Below are positions 23,639-36,916 of a DNA stretch of 64,000 nucleotides, in pieces. Made by a program: the position numbers and the translations under genes. The notes beneath the pieces were generated by a model, which saw only the letters and a list, made by a program, of their open reading frames with translations, had not been told where the DNA came from and did not search any database. Origin of the DNA: an uncultured Pseudomonadales bacterium (lineage in GTDB: Bacteria > Pseudomonadota > Gammaproteobacteria > Pseudomonadales > Cellvibrionaceae); NCBI GenBank assembly GCA_947487765.1, contig CANKXO010000004.1, positions 1 through 64,000 on the forward strand, given 5' to 3'. How positions within the stretch are numbered: position 1 is the stretch's first letter; every line of letters begins with the position of its first letter.

Positions 23639-25465
23639 TTACTCCACTGTCACTGATTTTGCCAGGTTGCGTGGTTGATCAACATCGGTACCTTTTTGTA
23701 CAGCCACATGATAGGACAATAATTGTAAAGGTAATGTATAGACGATTGCCGTTAGGCCATGAGGGACTTTCGGTAGATGTATAACTTGCAAACCATCTGT
23801 ATTATTAAATTCGGTTTCCGTGTCAGCGAATATAAATAATTGTCCGCCACGTGCATGCACTTCTTCTAAGTTTGATTTTAATTTATCAATCAATTCATCA
23901 TTGGGTGCTACTGCAATAACCGGCATATCATTATCCACTAAGGCAAGTGGACCATGCTTTAGCTCGCCAGCAGGATAAGCTTCTGCATGAATATAAGAAA
24001 TTTCTTTTAATTTGAGAGCACCTTCTAATGCCACCGGATAATGTGTACCGCGCCCCAGAAATAATGCATGGTGTTTATCAACAAAAGTTTCACTTAGCTG
24101 TTCAATGGTTTTATCTAGCTCAAGTACTTTTTCACATAAAGCCGGTAACTGATGCAAAGCATCAACCATGTTCGCTTCTTGTGCCTCTGATAATCCGCGA
24201 CGACGTCCCAAAACAACCGTTAATAACTGTAAGGCAACCAATTGTGTGGTAAATGCCTTTGTTGAAGCAACACCAATTTCTGGTCCCGCTTCCGTCATCA
24301 GCGATAACTCTGATTCACGAACCAATGAGCTATTAGGGACATTGCAAATCGCTAATGATGATAAATAACCCTCGTCTTTTGCTTTACGTAAAGCTGCCAA
24401 GGTATCTGCTGTTTCACCCGATTGAGAAATCGTGACGAACAGGGATTGCTCAGGCACAACCACATTACGATAACGAAACTCGCTAGCCACTTCGACCGAA
24501 CAGGCTATACCAGCCCAACTTTCTATCCAGTACTTAGCCACCATGCCTGCATGATAGCTCGTACCACAGGCAATGATTTGTACATGCTCAACCTGATCAA
24601 AAATATTGTCTGCATTAACGCCAAAGCAGTGTTCTAATACACGAGTTTTTCCTAAACGCCCTTGTAAAGTTTGACGTATCACATTGGGCTGTTCATAAAT
24701 TTCTTTCAGCATAAAGTGTCGATACTCTCCTCGACTTGCTGATTGATCATTACCCACTAGTTCTTCTTCTTGACGTTCAACAGAATTTTTATCACGATCA
24801 AAAATAGCGATTTTACTCGTTGTTATTGTTGCTATATCGCCTTCTTCTAAATAGATAAAGCGGTCAGTAACTTGTCGCAAAGCCAATTGGTCAGATGCGA
24901 TAAAATTTTCATCGATGCCAACGCCAATCACTAAAGGGCTACCTTCACGAGTAACTATAATTTCTTCTGGATTATTAGCATCAATAACAGCGAGTGCATA
25001 AGCGCCTTCACAACGAGAAGTACTGTTTCTTACAGCATCAAATAACGATTCGCCTTTTTCAACAAAACTGTGAACTAAATGCGCAATCACTTCTGTATCG
25101 GTATCACTGGTAAATTGATAGCCATCACTTTCAAGTTCTGTTTTTAACTGTGCATGATTTTCTATAATGCCATTATGAACAAGAGCGATGCTGCTAGAAG
25201 AATGCGGGTGAGCATTATATTGTGTTGGTTTACCATGAGTTGCCCAACGAGTATGTGCAATACCGATAGAACCGTTAGCAGGTTCTTTTTCTAATCTGTT
25301 TTCAAGGTTTAATACTTTACCGGCCTCTTTACGAATCTGTAGCTGGCCATCTTCAACAATAGCTACGCCTGCGGAGTCATAGCCACGATATTCTAAGCGT
25401 CGTAGTCCTTCCAATAAAATTTTAGTGACATTGCGCTGAGTTATAGCACCAACGATTCCACACAT
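23639..25465 (-). CDS. glmS: Glucosamine-6-phosphate synthase (isomerizing)
   Basis: The 608-residue enzyme converts fructose-6-phosphate and glutamine to glucosamine-6-phosphate, the entry to peptidoglycan and lipopolysaccharide amino sugars. The N-terminal glutamine amidotransferase domain begins MCGIVGAITQ, with C2 as nucleophile. Two SIS domains follow (about 285-425 with CGTSYHAGMVAKYW, and 455-600 with LFLGRGTHYPVALEGALKLKE split). The C-terminus is PRNLAKSVTVE as expected. It lies 65 bp downstream of glmU in the usual order. I see no glmS ribozyme, which is normal in this phylum. Confidence 0.97.
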   Translation of the reverse strand: MCGIVGAITQRNVTKILLEGLRRLEYRGYDSAGVAIVEDGQLQIRKEAGKVLNLENRLEKEPANGSIGIAHTRWATHGKPTQYNAHPHSSSSIALVHNGIIENHAQLKTELESDGYQFTSDTDTEVIAHLVHSFVEKGESLFDAVRNSTSRCEGAYALAVIDANNPEEIIVTREGSPLVIGVGIDENFIASDQLALRQVTDRFIYLEEGDIATITTSKIAIFDRDKNSVERQEEELVGNDQSASRGEYRHFMLKEIYEQPNVIRQTLQGRLGKTRVLEHCFGVNADNIFDQVEHVQIIACGTSYHAGMVAKYWIESWAGIACSVEVASEFRYRNVVVPEQSLFVTISQSGETADTLAALRKAKDEGYLSSLAICNVPNSSLVRESELSLMTEAGPEIGVASTKAFTTQLVALQLLTVVLGRRRGLSEAQEANMVDALHQLPALCEKVLELDKTIEQLSETFVDKHHALFLGRGTHYPVALEGALKLKEISYIHAEAYPAGELKHGPLALVDNDMPVIAVAPNDELIDKLKSNLEEVHARGGQLFIFADTETEFNNTDGLQVIHLPKVPHGLTAIVYTLPLQLLSYHVAVQKGTDVDQPRNLAKSVTVE

Positions 25466-25530
25466 AATATTTCCTAACTATCTTTGATTAACTTATGGTA
25501 GTTAAATTTTTGATCTTTTAACTAAGATTT

Positions 25531-26898
25531 TTACTGCTCTTTCTTTACAGGCCTTTGCCAGCCATTTATATTTTTTTGTGGTGAGCGTGTTAATGCTAAA
25601 ACATCTTCTTTAACATTTTTATTAATCGTTGAACCCGCACCAATCGTTGCGCCATCTTCTACGGTTATTGGTGCCACTAATGCCGTATTAGAACCCACAA
25701 ATACATTATCACCGATAGTTGTTTGATGCTTATTAACCCCATCATAATTACAGGTAATTGTTCCAGCACCCACATTAACATTTTGACCTAAGCTTGCATC
25801 GCCAATATAGCTTAAATGATTAACTTTACTGCCTTTTCCAATAAGCGCCTTTTTCGTCTCAACAAAATTCCCTATTTTTGCACCTTCTTCTAACTCTGTG
25901 CCAGGACGCAGTCTTGCGAAAGGGCCTATGACACAGGCATTTGCAAGCTGAGAATCTTCGATCATACAATTGGCCTTAATTTCTGTGTTGTCACCAATTA
26001 CTGCATTTTTAACGATGCAATTTGGGCCAATCGTTACATTGCTACCTATTGTATTGTTACCTTCAAATATACAATTCACATCAATCACAACATCACTGCC
26101 ACAACGTAATTCCCCACGGCAATCAAAACGTAATGGGTCAAGCAAGGTGACACCATCGACCATAAGTTGATTGGCGATATTTTGTTGCTGTATGCGCTCA
26201 AGCTCCGCTTGTTGTTGCCGGTTATTAATGCCCATGACTTCCCATTCATTTTCAGCTTCTTCTGTGACAACAGTTATTTCATCTTCAACAGCCATAGCAA
26301 TAATATCCGTTAGATAGTATTCACCTTGAGCATTATTATTGCTGAGTGCCGGTAACCACTTTTGCAATTGGGGGCTGTTAACGGCCATGATCCCTGTATT
26401 GATTTCTTGGATGTTTAACTGCTCTTGGGAGGCATCTTTTTGCTCAACAATGCTGGTGACTGAACCGCTAGAATTGCGAACAATTCGACCATAGCCGCTT
26501 GGGTTGTTCAATGTCACCGTCAATAAACCAAGCGTATTCTCAGTAACTGCACTAAGTAGTCGTGTTAATGTAGTGGTACTGATAAGCGGCACGTCACCAT
26601 AAAGAATCAGAGCAATAGAACCTTTACTTAGAGAAGGCAGAACTTGCTGCACTGCATGCCCTGTACCTAATTGTTGTTTCTGCTGTATAAAATTAAGGTC
26701 TTCATAAGCTGAAAAAGTGGTTTTTATATAGTCTGCACCATGGCCTGTTACCACATGCAATCGACTATCTCCTAGTTGCTGAGCTGCTGTGATGACATGT
26801 TCCAACATAGGCTTTCCCGCTATTGGATGTAACACTTTGGGAAGATCTGACTTCATTCGCGTCCCTTTTCCGGCCGCGAGTATAATAATATCTAGCAT
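25531..26898 (-). CDS. glmU: Bifunctional N-acetylglucosamine-1-phosphate uridyltransferase / glucosamine-1-phosphate acetyltransferase
   Basis: The 455-residue enzyme makes UDP-GlcNAc. The N-terminal pyrophosphorylase half has IILAAGKGTRMKSDLPKVLH (residues 5-24), GTGHAVQQVLP and NTGIMAV. The C-terminal left-handed beta helix (about 250-440) has hexapeptide repeats and the catalytic stretch VNHLSYIGDASLG and TCNYDGVNKHQT. Length is standard. It forms a likely operon with glmS, and both stand just downstream of the ATP synthase operon terminator. Confidence 0.97.
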   Translation of the reverse strand: MLDIIILAAGKGTRMKSDLPKVLHPIAGKPMLEHVITAAQQLGDSRLHVVTGHGADYIKTTFSAYEDLNFIQQKQQLGTGHAVQQVLPSLSKGSIALILYGDVPLISTTTLTRLLSAVTENTLGLLTVTLNNPSGYGRIVRNSSGSVTSIVEQKDASQEQLNIQEINTGIMAVNSPQLQKWLPALSNNNAQGEYYLTDIIAMAVEDEITVVTEEAENEWEVMGINNRQQQAELERIQQQNIANQLMVDGVTLLDPLRFDCRGELRCGSDVVIDVNCIFEGNNTIGSNVTIGPNCIVKNAVIGDNTEIKANCMIEDSQLANACVIGPFARLRPGTELEEGAKIGNFVETKKALIGKGSKVNHLSYIGDASLGQNVNVGAGTITCNYDGVNKHQTTIGDNVFVGSNTALVAPITVEDGATIGAGSTINKNVKEDVLALTRSPQKNINGWQRPVKKEQ

Positions 26899-26967
26899 AA
26901 GTATTTCTGTATCTTGTTCTTTAGTTAAGCAATATAACTCTTTTCATTTTCTACAACAAATACAAAC

Positions 26968-26998
26968 AAAAAAAGGGCAGCTAATGCTACCCTTTTTA
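26968..26998 (-). terminator. Terminator of the ATP synthase operon
   Basis: The symmetrical hairpin AAAAAGGGCAGC-TAAT-GCTACCCTTTTT lies 35 bp past the atpC stop. On the minus strand it is followed by a long T run. The flanking A/T runs mean it would also work on the opposite strand. Confidence 0.9.
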
Positions 26999-27031
26999 TT
27001 TGATACATTTTCAAGCTTAAATGGTTATGTT

Positions 27032-27457
27032 TTACTTGCCCATTTTCTTGCGTATAGCTTGAAGTGTTCGTAATTGAGCAGATGCTTCGGCTAGTTGAAT
27101 GGCTGCTGATGAATAATCAAACTCAGCGCCTTGATTGGTAATATTTTTCTCTGCATCTTCTTTTGCTTTTAAAGCAGCCGCTTCATCCATATCTTCCGCA
27201 CGTAGTGCTGTATCAGCCAATACAGTAACCTGATGTGGCTGTACTTCAAGATATCCACCTGAAACATAGAAGATATCTTCTTCGCCATCTTGCTTAATGA
27301 TACGGATAGGGCCAGGCTTCAAACCAGTCAGTAATGGCGCATGACCATAAGCGATACCTACATCACCTTCGCTACCTGCAGCGACGATCATATTTACAAG
27401 ACCAGAAAAAATCTGTTGCTCTGCGCTGACGATATCACAGTGAACGGTCATGGCCAT
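27032..27457 (-). CDS. atpC: ATP synthase F1 epsilon subunit
   Basis: The 141-residue subunit has an N-terminal beta sandwich ([18 protein letters not shown]) and a C-terminal helical hairpin that can inhibit ATP hydrolysis. The conserved [19 protein letters not shown] is present at about residues 31-49. It is the last gene of the operon and is followed by a terminator at 26968-26998. Confidence 0.96.
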   Translation of the reverse strand: MAMTVHCDIVSAEQQIFSGLVNMIVAAGSEGDVGIAYGHAPLLTGLKPGPIRIIKQDGEEDIFYVSGGYLEVQPHQVTVLADTALRAEDMDEAAALKAKEDAEKNITNQGAEFDYSSAAIQLAEASAQLRTLQAIRKKMGK

Positions 27458-27501
27458 AATATTTCCTCGTTAATCGATTTCTCTAATTAATAGAAATCCG
27501 A

Positions 27502-28920
<1,419 letters not shown>

Positions 28921-28969
28921 TTACTTAGGTATTTGTGTATTAATATTTAATTGGTTCAAAATACAGTCG

Positions 28970-29830
28970 TTAAACTGCAGCTGCACCACTAACGATTTCC
29001 GATAGTTCTTGGGTAATTGCTGCCTGACGTGCTTTGTTGTAAACCAACTGCAAATCGTTGATGATATCGCCCGCATTGTCGGTCGCATTTTTCATAGCAA
29101 TCATTCGTGCACCTTGCTCACAAGCAATATTTTCAACAACTGCTTGGTAAACTTGTGATTCAATGTAACGAACTAATAATCCATCGAGAATTTCTTTTGC
29201 ATCGGGTTCATATAAATAATCCCAAGCATGTTTAAGCTCTTGGTCATCATCTGCTTCTAAAGGTAACAGCTGATTAACATAAGGGCTTTGAGTCATGGTG
29301 TTAACAAACTCATTACCCACTAAAAACAAGCGGTCTATTTTGCCATCGCTATAAGCGTCAAGCATAACCTTAACAGTACCAATAAGTTGTTCTACAGACG
29401 GTGCTTCACCTATATCGCGTACAGCTGCTTCAATATTGCCACCGAAGCTGTTAAAAAAGGCTATTGATTTTGCACCAATCAAACATAAATCAATTTCAAT
29501 TTCTTGATCAGACCATTCTTTCATGGACTTAACGGCTGCTTTAAATACATTAGTATTCAAACCGCCACATAGGCCTCGATCACTAGATACAACAATAAAG
29601 CCAACACGCTTAACGTCGCGTTCTTGTAAATACAAGTGCTTATATTCTGGATTTGCATTAGCAATATGCCCAACAACGCTGCGTATACGTTGGGCATAAG
29701 GCTTACCTAATTCCATACGATCTTGAGCTTTACGCATTTTACTCGCAGCAACCATTTCCATTGCACTAGTAATTTTCTGCGTACTTTTGATGCTCGAAAT
29801 CTGTGTTCGTATTTCTTTTCCGACAGCCAT
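28970..29830 (-). CDS. atpG: ATP synthase F1 gamma subunit
   Basis: The 286-residue central shaft subunit has conserved ends [24 protein letters not shown] (split: start to residue 24) and [15 protein letters not shown]. The middle has [13 protein letters not shown]. Its rotation couples proton flow to catalysis. It lies between atpA and atpD as in other gammaproteobacteria. Confidence 0.96.
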   Translation of the reverse strand: MAVGKEIRTQISSIKSTQKITSAMEMVAASKMRKAQDRMELGKPYAQRIRSVVGHIANANPEYKHLYLQERDVKRVGFIVVSSDRGLCGGLNTNVFKAAVKSMKEWSDQEIEIDLCLIGAKSIAFFNSFGGNIEAAVRDIGEAPSVEQLIGTVKVMLDAYSDGKIDRLFLVGNEFVNTMTQSPYVNQLLPLEADDDQELKHAWDYLYEPDAKEILDGLLVRYIESQVYQAVVENIACEQGARMIAMKNATDNAGDIINDLQLVYNKARQAAITQELSEIVSGAAAV

Positions 29831-29988
29831 TGTTGTGTCCGCTTTAAAACGTCAATTTATTAAACATGCCACTGCTAAAAGTAGCATCACTTTCAACAGC
29901 AACAGCTAATTGAAAATGTGAGACAAATAAATTTTATTTGTCTGCCTCTAAGTAATCCACAGAAGAATTATTCAGAGGCAAGTAGATA

Positions 29989-31533
29989 TTACCAAGTTTG
30001 TGTTGCTTTAAACTTATCAAGCGCTGACTTAAATGTTTCTTCAACATCTTTGTCGTAATTACCTGAATCGCTAATGCTATTCATTAGCTCACCATGCTCA
30101 TTCGCCATGTACGATAATAATGCAGATTCGAATGCACCAATCTTAGCAACTTCAACATCGTTTAAGTAACCTTCATTAGCTGCATACAATACGATGCCCA
30201 TTTCAGCAATGGATAAAGGCGCATATTGTTTTTGCTTCATTAACTCAGTCACTCGCTCACCATGATCCAACTGTGCTTTTGTTGCGTCATCTAGATCTGA
30301 TGCAAACTGAGAGAATGCTGCCAGTTCACGATATTGTGCCAATGCTGTACGAATACCACCTGATAATTTCTTAACGATTTTTGTTTGGGCTGAACCACCT
30401 ACACGAGACACTGATACACCAGCATTCATCGCAGGACGGATACCTGAACTGAAAAGGTCTGTTTCTAAGAAGATTTGACCATCAGTAATTGAAATTACGT
30501 TAGTAGGTACGAATGCAGAAACGTCACCAGCTTGAGTTTCAATAACAGGCAGAGCAGTCAGTGAACCCGTTTGGCCTTTCACTTCACCCTTAGTGAAGTC
30601 TTCAACATATTTTGCATTAACACGAGAGGCACGTTCTAATAAACGTGAGTGCAAATAGAAAACATCACCAGGGTATGCTTCACGACCTGGTGGGCGACGA
30701 AGTAGCAAAGAAATCTGGCGATAAGCCCAGGCTTGCTTAGTTAAGTCATCATAAATAATTAAAGCATCTTCACCACGGTCGCGATAGTATTCGCCCATCG
30801 AACAACCAGCGAACGGTGCTAAAAACTGCATTGCTGCTGGGTCAGAAGCAGTCGCCGCAACAACAATGGTATGTTCCATTGCGCCGTGCTCTTCTAGTTT
30901 ACGGACAACAGCCGCAACTGAAGACGCTTTTTGGCCAACGGCGACATAAATACATTTAATGCCTTTGCCTTTTTGGTTAATGATGGCATCAACCGCAATC
31001 GCTGTTTTACCTGTTTGACGGTCACCAATAATCAACTCACGCTGACCACGACCCACTGGTACCATTGCATCAATGGCTTTTAAACCTAATTGGACAGGTT
31101 GATCAACTGATTGACGGGCAATAACACCTGGGGCAATTTTTTCAATAGCGTCTGTTAGTTTTGCATTAACAGGGCCTTTACCATCAATAGGTAAGCCCAA
31201 AGCATCAACAACACGACCTTGTAGTTCAGGGCCAACAGGCACTTCTAGGATACGACCTGTACATTTACACGTCTGGCCTTCTGCCACACCTTTATAGTCA
31301 CCTAAAATAACCGCGCCTACAGAGTCACGCTCAAGGTTAAGTGCCATACCATAGACACCGCCTTCGAATTCAATCATCTCACCGTACATCACATCGGCAA
31401 GACCGTGAATGCGAATAATACCGTCAGTGACTGAAACCACAGTGCCTTCGTTTTGCGCTTCATTACCAACATCGAGAGAATCGATACGGTTCTTGATGAT
31501 TTCACTAATTTCTGAAGGATTCAGCTGCTGCAT
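29989..31533 (-). CDS. atpA: ATP synthase F1 alpha subunit
   Basis: The 514-residue non-catalytic nucleotide-binding subunit has a P-loop [15 protein letters not shown] (about 170-184), the alpha signature [20 protein letters not shown] and an N-terminal start [17 protein letters not shown]. It alternates with AtpD in the F1 hexamer. A 158-bp gap separates it from atpG, longer than the others in this operon. I see nothing specific in it. Confidence 0.97.
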   Translation of the reverse strand: MQQLNPSEISEIIKNRIDSLDVGNEAQNEGTVVSVTDGIIRIHGLADVMYGEMIEFEGGVYGMALNLERDSVGAVILGDYKGVAEGQTCKCTGRILEVPVGPELQGRVVDALGLPIDGKGPVNAKLTDAIEKIAPGVIARQSVDQPVQLGLKAIDAMVPVGRGQRELIIGDRQTGKTAIAVDAIINQKGKGIKCIYVAVGQKASSVAAVVRKLEEHGAMEHTIVVAATASDPAAMQFLAPFAGCSMGEYYRDRGEDALIIYDDLTKQAWAYRQISLLLRRPPGREAYPGDVFYLHSRLLERASRVNAKYVEDFTKGEVKGQTGSLTALPVIETQAGDVSAFVPTNVISITDGQIFLETDLFSSGIRPAMNAGVSVSRVGGSAQTKIVKKLSGGIRTALAQYRELAAFSQFASDLDDATKAQLDHGERVTELMKQKQYAPLSIAEMGIVLYAANEGYLNDVEVAKIGAFESALLSYMANEHGELMNSISDSGNYDKDVEETFKSALDKFKATQTW

Positions 31534-31655
31534 GCTCTGTTCCTCAATTCCCTACCGGGATTGCTGTTCATTAATAAAGGGTTACATTATTTAAAAAATA
31601 ATCATTTTTTTGCTACATATTTGTAGCCAGTGTTTAAATAACTTTAACTCGTTAT

Positions 31656-32192
31656 CTATACACCAAAGCTTTCTGCTAATTTGTTTAAACGGCCCTTAAC
31701 AGAACCATCTATAACCGTATCACCAGAGCGAATAACAACGCCACCTAACAACGAAGCATCAACTTCAGTCTTCAATGAGACTTCACTAAGTAGTACGGTT
31801 TTTAATTTCTCTGTCAATGCTTTCTCAACGTTACTATCCAATGAAAAAGCAGAGACAACCTGCACATCAGAAAACTTCTCTTGCTGTGCTTTTAAATTTT
31901 CAAACAAATCACGAATCGAACTAAGTAAGCCAAGGCGCTTATTTTCTGCGAGTACTGCAATAAATGATTTCACTTTTGCAGTAAGCTCATCGCCACAAAC
32001 ATCGGTTAAAACCGTTACTTTTTGCTCCGCCGTTAATGTAGGAGAGTCAAGCAATTTAGCAACGGATGCTTGCTGCGACACTACAGCGGCAACATCTAGT
32101 GCTGATGACCAGCTATCGAGATCATTCGCTTCACGGGCAACTTCAAATGCTGCTTTTGCGTAAGGCCTCGCCAGTGTTGTTAATTCCGCCAT
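31656..32192 (-). CDS. atpH: ATP synthase F1 delta subunit
   Basis: The 178-residue peripheral stalk subunit begins ELTTLARPYAKAAFEVA and ends VIDGSVKGRLNKLAESFG, both characteristic of the OSCP/delta family. It links F1 to the b subunits. It lies between atpF and atpA. Confidence 0.95.
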   Translation of the reverse strand: MAELTTLARPYAKAAFEVAREANDLDSWSSALDVAAVVSQQASVAKLLDSPTLTAEQKVTVLTDVCGDELTAKVKSFIAVLAENKRLGLLSSIRDLFENLKAQQEKFSDVQVVSAFSLDSNVEKALTEKLKTVLLSEVSLKTEVDASLLGGVVIRSGDTVIDGSVKGRLNKLAESFGV

Positions 32193-32258
32193 AAGTTTTG
32201 CCTATTACTTTCTTAGCTCTTTTGTTTTCGCTTGCGTTATTTAACTGTAAATCTGTGC

Positions 32259-32729
32259 TTAAAGCTGTGCTGATAATTTACTGACCAACTCATTGTGTGC
32301 TTTCGCATCAATGCTTTGACCCAATATTTTCTCGGCACCAGCAAGTGCTAATGTCGCTACTTGCCCACGCAAATCTTCTTTTGCACGGTTAGCTTCTTGC
32401 TCAATTTCTGCTTTAGCCGCAGTAATTAAACGCTCGCCTTCTGCTTTTGCTTGCTCTTTTGCTTCATCAACAATTTGAGCAGCTCGCTTATTTGCTTGAT
32501 CAACAATTGTTGCCGCTTGTTCTTTCGCGTCATGCAATTGTTTCGTCGCTTCTTTCTGTGCTAACTCTAAATCTTTGTCTGCTCTTTCAGCGGCTTGCAA
32601 GCCATCAGCGATTTTTTTCTCGCGTTCTGCCATTACGCCAATCAGTGCAGGCCAAACAAATTTTGCACAAAACCAAACGAAGATAAAAAACGTTAAGGTT
32701 TGACCAATTAATGTCAGGTTAATATTCAC
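32259..32729 (-). CDS. atpF: ATP synthase F0 b subunit
   Basis: The 156-residue stator subunit has one N-terminal membrane helix (about 5-26, [20 protein letters not shown]). A long alanine- and charge-rich coiled coil follows, which dimerises and contacts AtpH. Length equals that of E. coli AtpF. It lies between atpE and atpH. Confidence 0.95.
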   Translation of the reverse strand: MNINLTLIGQTLTFFIFVWFCAKFVWPALIGVMAEREKKIADGLQAAERADKDLELAQKEATKQLHDAKEQAATIVDQANKRAAQIVDEAKEQAKAEGERLITAAKAEIEQEANRAKEDLRGQVATLALAGAEKILGQSIDAKAHNELVSKLSAQL

Positions 32730-32765
32730 ACCAATACCTCTTTAATCGTTTAGGTTAGGGTGAAA

Positions 32766-33023
<258 letters not shown>

Positions 33024-33108
33024 CTACAAAAGTGACTTATTGTTTAAAAAAAGTTGTTTAAAAAGTAAAACCAGTTAAAACCTTTTAATTAAAAAAGGGA
33101 TAAAAATA

Positions 33109-34062
<954 letters not shown>

Positions 34063-34240
34063 TTACGTTGGCGAATAACTACGTATTCACCAACAACGCT
34101 GTTCTTCTAATCAGTACCTTCAGTATTTACCATCGATACCTAAATTACATGCCTTTATTTTTTAACTTTTCTATATTTTTAGGCAGTATTTATTAATTCT
34201 GTACTTTCTGTATACCTATCTAATCAGATAGTTATTTCTA

Positions 34241-34609
34241 CTATTCGCTCCAGCGACTAACAAAGATCCATTGAGTCACTGTCATACCAATAAAGGCCAA
34301 AAAAAGCCCTACAGGATCTATAGGTTTTATCAGCACAAAGGCAATAGCAAAACCTACACCCGTCAGTAAAAATTTACCGAATTCCCCCCGGTACATACTT
34401 CGCAATACTATAAATGCGGCTTCTGTACCCCGGAAGCGAAAGGCGTAAAGTGTAAAATACGCATTAGGTATCCAGTAAATCAGCCCACCGATGAGTACCG
34501 ATAAAGCAGTTACTGAATTAAACCACCAGAGACAAACGACAAACAGCAGTAATAAACCAAGCTGTTTACCCCAAAGTCTTACTATCAACTGGCCTATATC
34601 TTTATCCAC
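34241..34609 (-). CDS. atpI: ATP synthase accessory protein I
   Basis: The 122-residue membrane protein has four hydrophobic segments, with GGLIYWIPNAYFTLYAFRF in the middle. AtpI assists assembly of the c ring and is not essential in several bacteria. It is the promoter-proximal gene of the operon, about 135 nt downstream of the predicted transcription start. A 205-bp gap separates it from atpB. Confidence 0.9.
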   Translation of the reverse strand: MDKDIGQLIVRLWGKQLGLLLLFVVCLWWFNSVTALSVLIGGLIYWIPNAYFTLYAFRFRGTEAAFIVLRSMYRGEFGKFLLTGVGFAIAFVLIKPIDPVGLFLAFIGMTVTQWIFVSRWSE

Positions 34610-35075
34610 TGTCTCTTACTTTCAACAGGTCAACATATTTTGCCTATTGTGTAGTTAAGCGATTCATCGATAGGCTAACCGATCTGAATGATGCGTTTAA
34701 ACTATTAGCAGCGGCTGCGATATTAACTTTGTGCAGTCACTAGCGAGCGCGATTATAGGGGGTCATGGCCTAGGATTCAATATATTTTTTTATTATATAA
34801 AATACTTCCTTCTATTCCTTTTTGTTTTTTCAATAACAGCTCACGTCTAATGAAAAATTATTTGTTATTTGGATGTAAAACTACAGCTATAAAATTTGGT
34901 AAGAATTCTATCGTAAAGACAAGCTGTATAAAATTAGACTATAGGGTATAAGCTATATTTTTCAGCCCTAGGTTAGAAGAACAACAGTCTAGAAACACTA
35001 TTTTCCATTGTCTTTATTTTTATATACTCTCAATATTGTTTATTACGGTTTAATTTGTTGGGTTTTTATAAATAT
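34610..35075. other. Intergenic region between atpI and parB
   Basis: This 466-bp stretch is AT-rich and holds no convincing gene. The atpI-proximal part contains the predicted ATP synthase promoter at 34752-34780. The remainder, next to the parB stop codon, shows no clear terminator or repeat to my eye. Confidence 0.6.
34752..34780 (-). promoter_or_regulatory. Predicted ATP synthase operon promoter
   Basis: On the minus strand TTGAAT (34780-34775) and a perfect TATAAT (34757-34752) are separated by 17 bp. This is a near-consensus sigma-70 promoter. It is the only strong candidate upstream of atpI, about 140 bp before its start codon. Confidence 0.75.
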
Positions 35076-35978
35076 TTACTGTTCATAATTCATATGCGCG
35101 AGGATTCCATCCAATTCATCTAGGTTACTGTATTTTAAAACGAGCTTACCTTTACCTTTTGCATTATGTTGAATACTGACAGGGACACCTATTTTTTCAG
35201 CCAAAGATTCTTCAAGTTTTTGCACATCCGGACTTGAAGTATTTTTAGGTTTAATTAATTTTTTATTTTCAAGCAATCGACGAACTAACGATTCTGTTTG
35301 TCGAACAGACAAACTTTTTGCCACAATTTGTTGTGCCACATCTCGTTGCTGTAATGTTTCTAAACTCAGTACAGCACGCGCATGCCCCATTTCAATGTCG
35401 CCATTTTCTAATAGTTTTTTAACTTCATTATCGAGGGCTATTAAACGCAATAAATTAGTCACACCGGTACGCGACTTGCCAACAGCTTCTGCCACTTGTT
35501 GATGTGTTAGTTCAAATTCATCTTGCAAGCGTTTAAGCGCCATAGCTTCTTCAATGGGGTTTAGATCTTCTCGTTGAATATTTTCGATCAGCGCCATCGC
35601 AATGGCAGCTTCATCGGGGACGTCGCGTATGACTGCAGGAATTTCATCAAGCCCTGCCAACTGAGTTGCACGCCAGCGTCGTTCACCAGCAATAATTTCG
35701 TATTTATCATTAGTAATAGGGCGAATAACAATAGGCTGCATAACACCTTGTGCTTTAATAGATTCTGCCAGCTCTTCCAATGCTTCTGGATGCATATCGC
35801 GACGCGGTTGATACTTTCCTCGTTGAATTAAATCGACAGGAACATGTTTTAATTCTTCTTGTTTTTCAGTCTCTGACAGTCCTGACTCTGTATTAGTAGT
35901 TTCATTATTTATGTTACTACTGCCGCCACCGAGAAGTGCATCTAGACCTCTACCTAAACCTTTGCGTTTCGCTGCCAT
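35076..35978 (-). CDS. parB: Chromosome partitioning protein ParB
   Basis: The 300-residue protein binds parS and spreads as a CTP-dependent clamp. It starts MAAKRKGLGRGLDALLGG, which is the ParA-stimulating N-terminus. It has GKYQPR and IAGERRWRATQLAG (the CTP-binding region, about 90-115), a helix-turn-helix around LTHQQVAEAVGKSRTGVTNL, and a C-terminal dimerisation domain. Likely target sites are the palindromes at 49161 and 49818. It lies 100 bp downstream of parA. Confidence 0.95.
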   Translation of the reverse strand: MAAKRKGLGRGLDALLGGGSSNINNETTNTESGLSETEKQEELKHVPVDLIQRGKYQPRRDMHPEALEELAESIKAQGVMQPIVIRPITNDKYEIIAGERRWRATQLAGLDEIPAVIRDVPDEAAIAMALIENIQREDLNPIEEAMALKRLQDEFELTHQQVAEAVGKSRTGVTNLLRLIALDNEVKKLLENGDIEMGHARAVLSLETLQQRDVAQQIVAKSLSVRQTESLVRRLLENKKLIKPKNTSSPDVQKLEESLAEKIGVPVSIQHNAKGKGKLVLKYSNLDELDGILAHMNYEQ

Positions 35979-36078
35979 TTTTCTCTCTACGTTTTTCTCT
36001 GTATTATTGGGCCAATAAATGCGATTTCTTTTTATTGGTTTTGCGAAAAAATAATAATATTAACTTTTATTTATTCAG

Positions 36079-36873
36079 TTAAGCTTGAACAACTTGTTCT
36101 TTTTTTGCTAATTCATTGCGACGAACAAACTCACCAGCCAGAGCTAAATATGCAATAGCTCCTTTTGATTGGCGATCATAAACCAAAGCGGGTTGTCCAA
36201 AACTAGGGGCCTCAGCCAAACGTACATTGCGTGGTATACATGCTTGATAAAGTTTGTCGCCAAAAAAATCTTTTAGTTGATCAGACACTTCTATAGTTAA
36301 ACTACTTCTAGGATCATACATTGTCCTTAAAATGCCTGTGATTTTTAGTTCGGGATTCGTCTGTTGTTTAATTTGTTCTATAGTACTAATCAACGACGAT
36401 AAGCCTTCAAGCGCGTAATATTCACATTGCATAGGAATAACAACACCATCGCAAGCAGACAAAGCATTCACTGTCAGCATGTTCAACGAAGGCGGGCAAT
36501 CAATTAAAATAAAATCATAGTGTTGTTTTATATTTTCTAATGCATTACGCAAACAAAATTCTTTATTCTCTGTCGTTAATAATTGCACTTCTGCTGCCGT
36601 TAAATCGCTATTGGCAGGTAATACATCAAAATTACAACTCGGCGATTTTTGGCGCACCTCATCAACAGCGACACCATTTATCAACACATCATAAACAGAA
36701 TAGGGTAATTCACTCTTATTGACGCCACTACCCATCGTGGCATTTCCTTGTGGATCAAGGTCAATAAGCAGTACCTGTTTTTTGATGGCAGAGAGGGAAG
36801 CTGCAAGATTGACGCAGGTCGTCGTTTTCCCTACACCTCCTTTTTGATTCGCAATGGCATAAATTTGAGTCAC
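36079..36873 (-). CDS. parA: Chromosome partitioning ATPase ParA (Soj)
   Basis: The 264-residue ATPase has a deviant Walker A, NQKGGVGKTTTCVNLAASLS (about 9-28), and IDCPPSLNML. It binds DNA non-specifically and segregates ParB-parS complexes. It lies 43 bp downstream of rsmG and 100 bp upstream of parB, the standard origin-proximal arrangement. Confidence 0.95.
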   Translation of the reverse strand: MTQIYAIANQKGGVGKTTTCVNLAASLSAIKKQVLLIDLDPQGNATMGSGVNKSELPYSVYDVLINGVAVDEVRQKSPSCNFDVLPANSDLTAAEVQLLTTENKEFCLRNALENIKQHYDFILIDCPPSLNMLTVNALSACDGVVIPMQCEYYALEGLSSLISTIEQIKQQTNPELKITGILRTMYDPRSSLTIEVSDQLKDFFGDKLYQACIPRNVRLAEAPSFGQPALVYDRQSKGAIAYLALAGEFVRRNELAKKEQVVQA

Positions 36874-36916
36874 AAAAACTACCTATTTATTAATTCTGCA
36901 TTAAATGTTTATCTAT

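Noticed and set aside
31681-32163. 160-codon open frame opposite atpH
   Set aside because: It is antisense to a certain gene. Its serine- and threonine-rich product is the usual result of reading an alanine-rich gene backwards.
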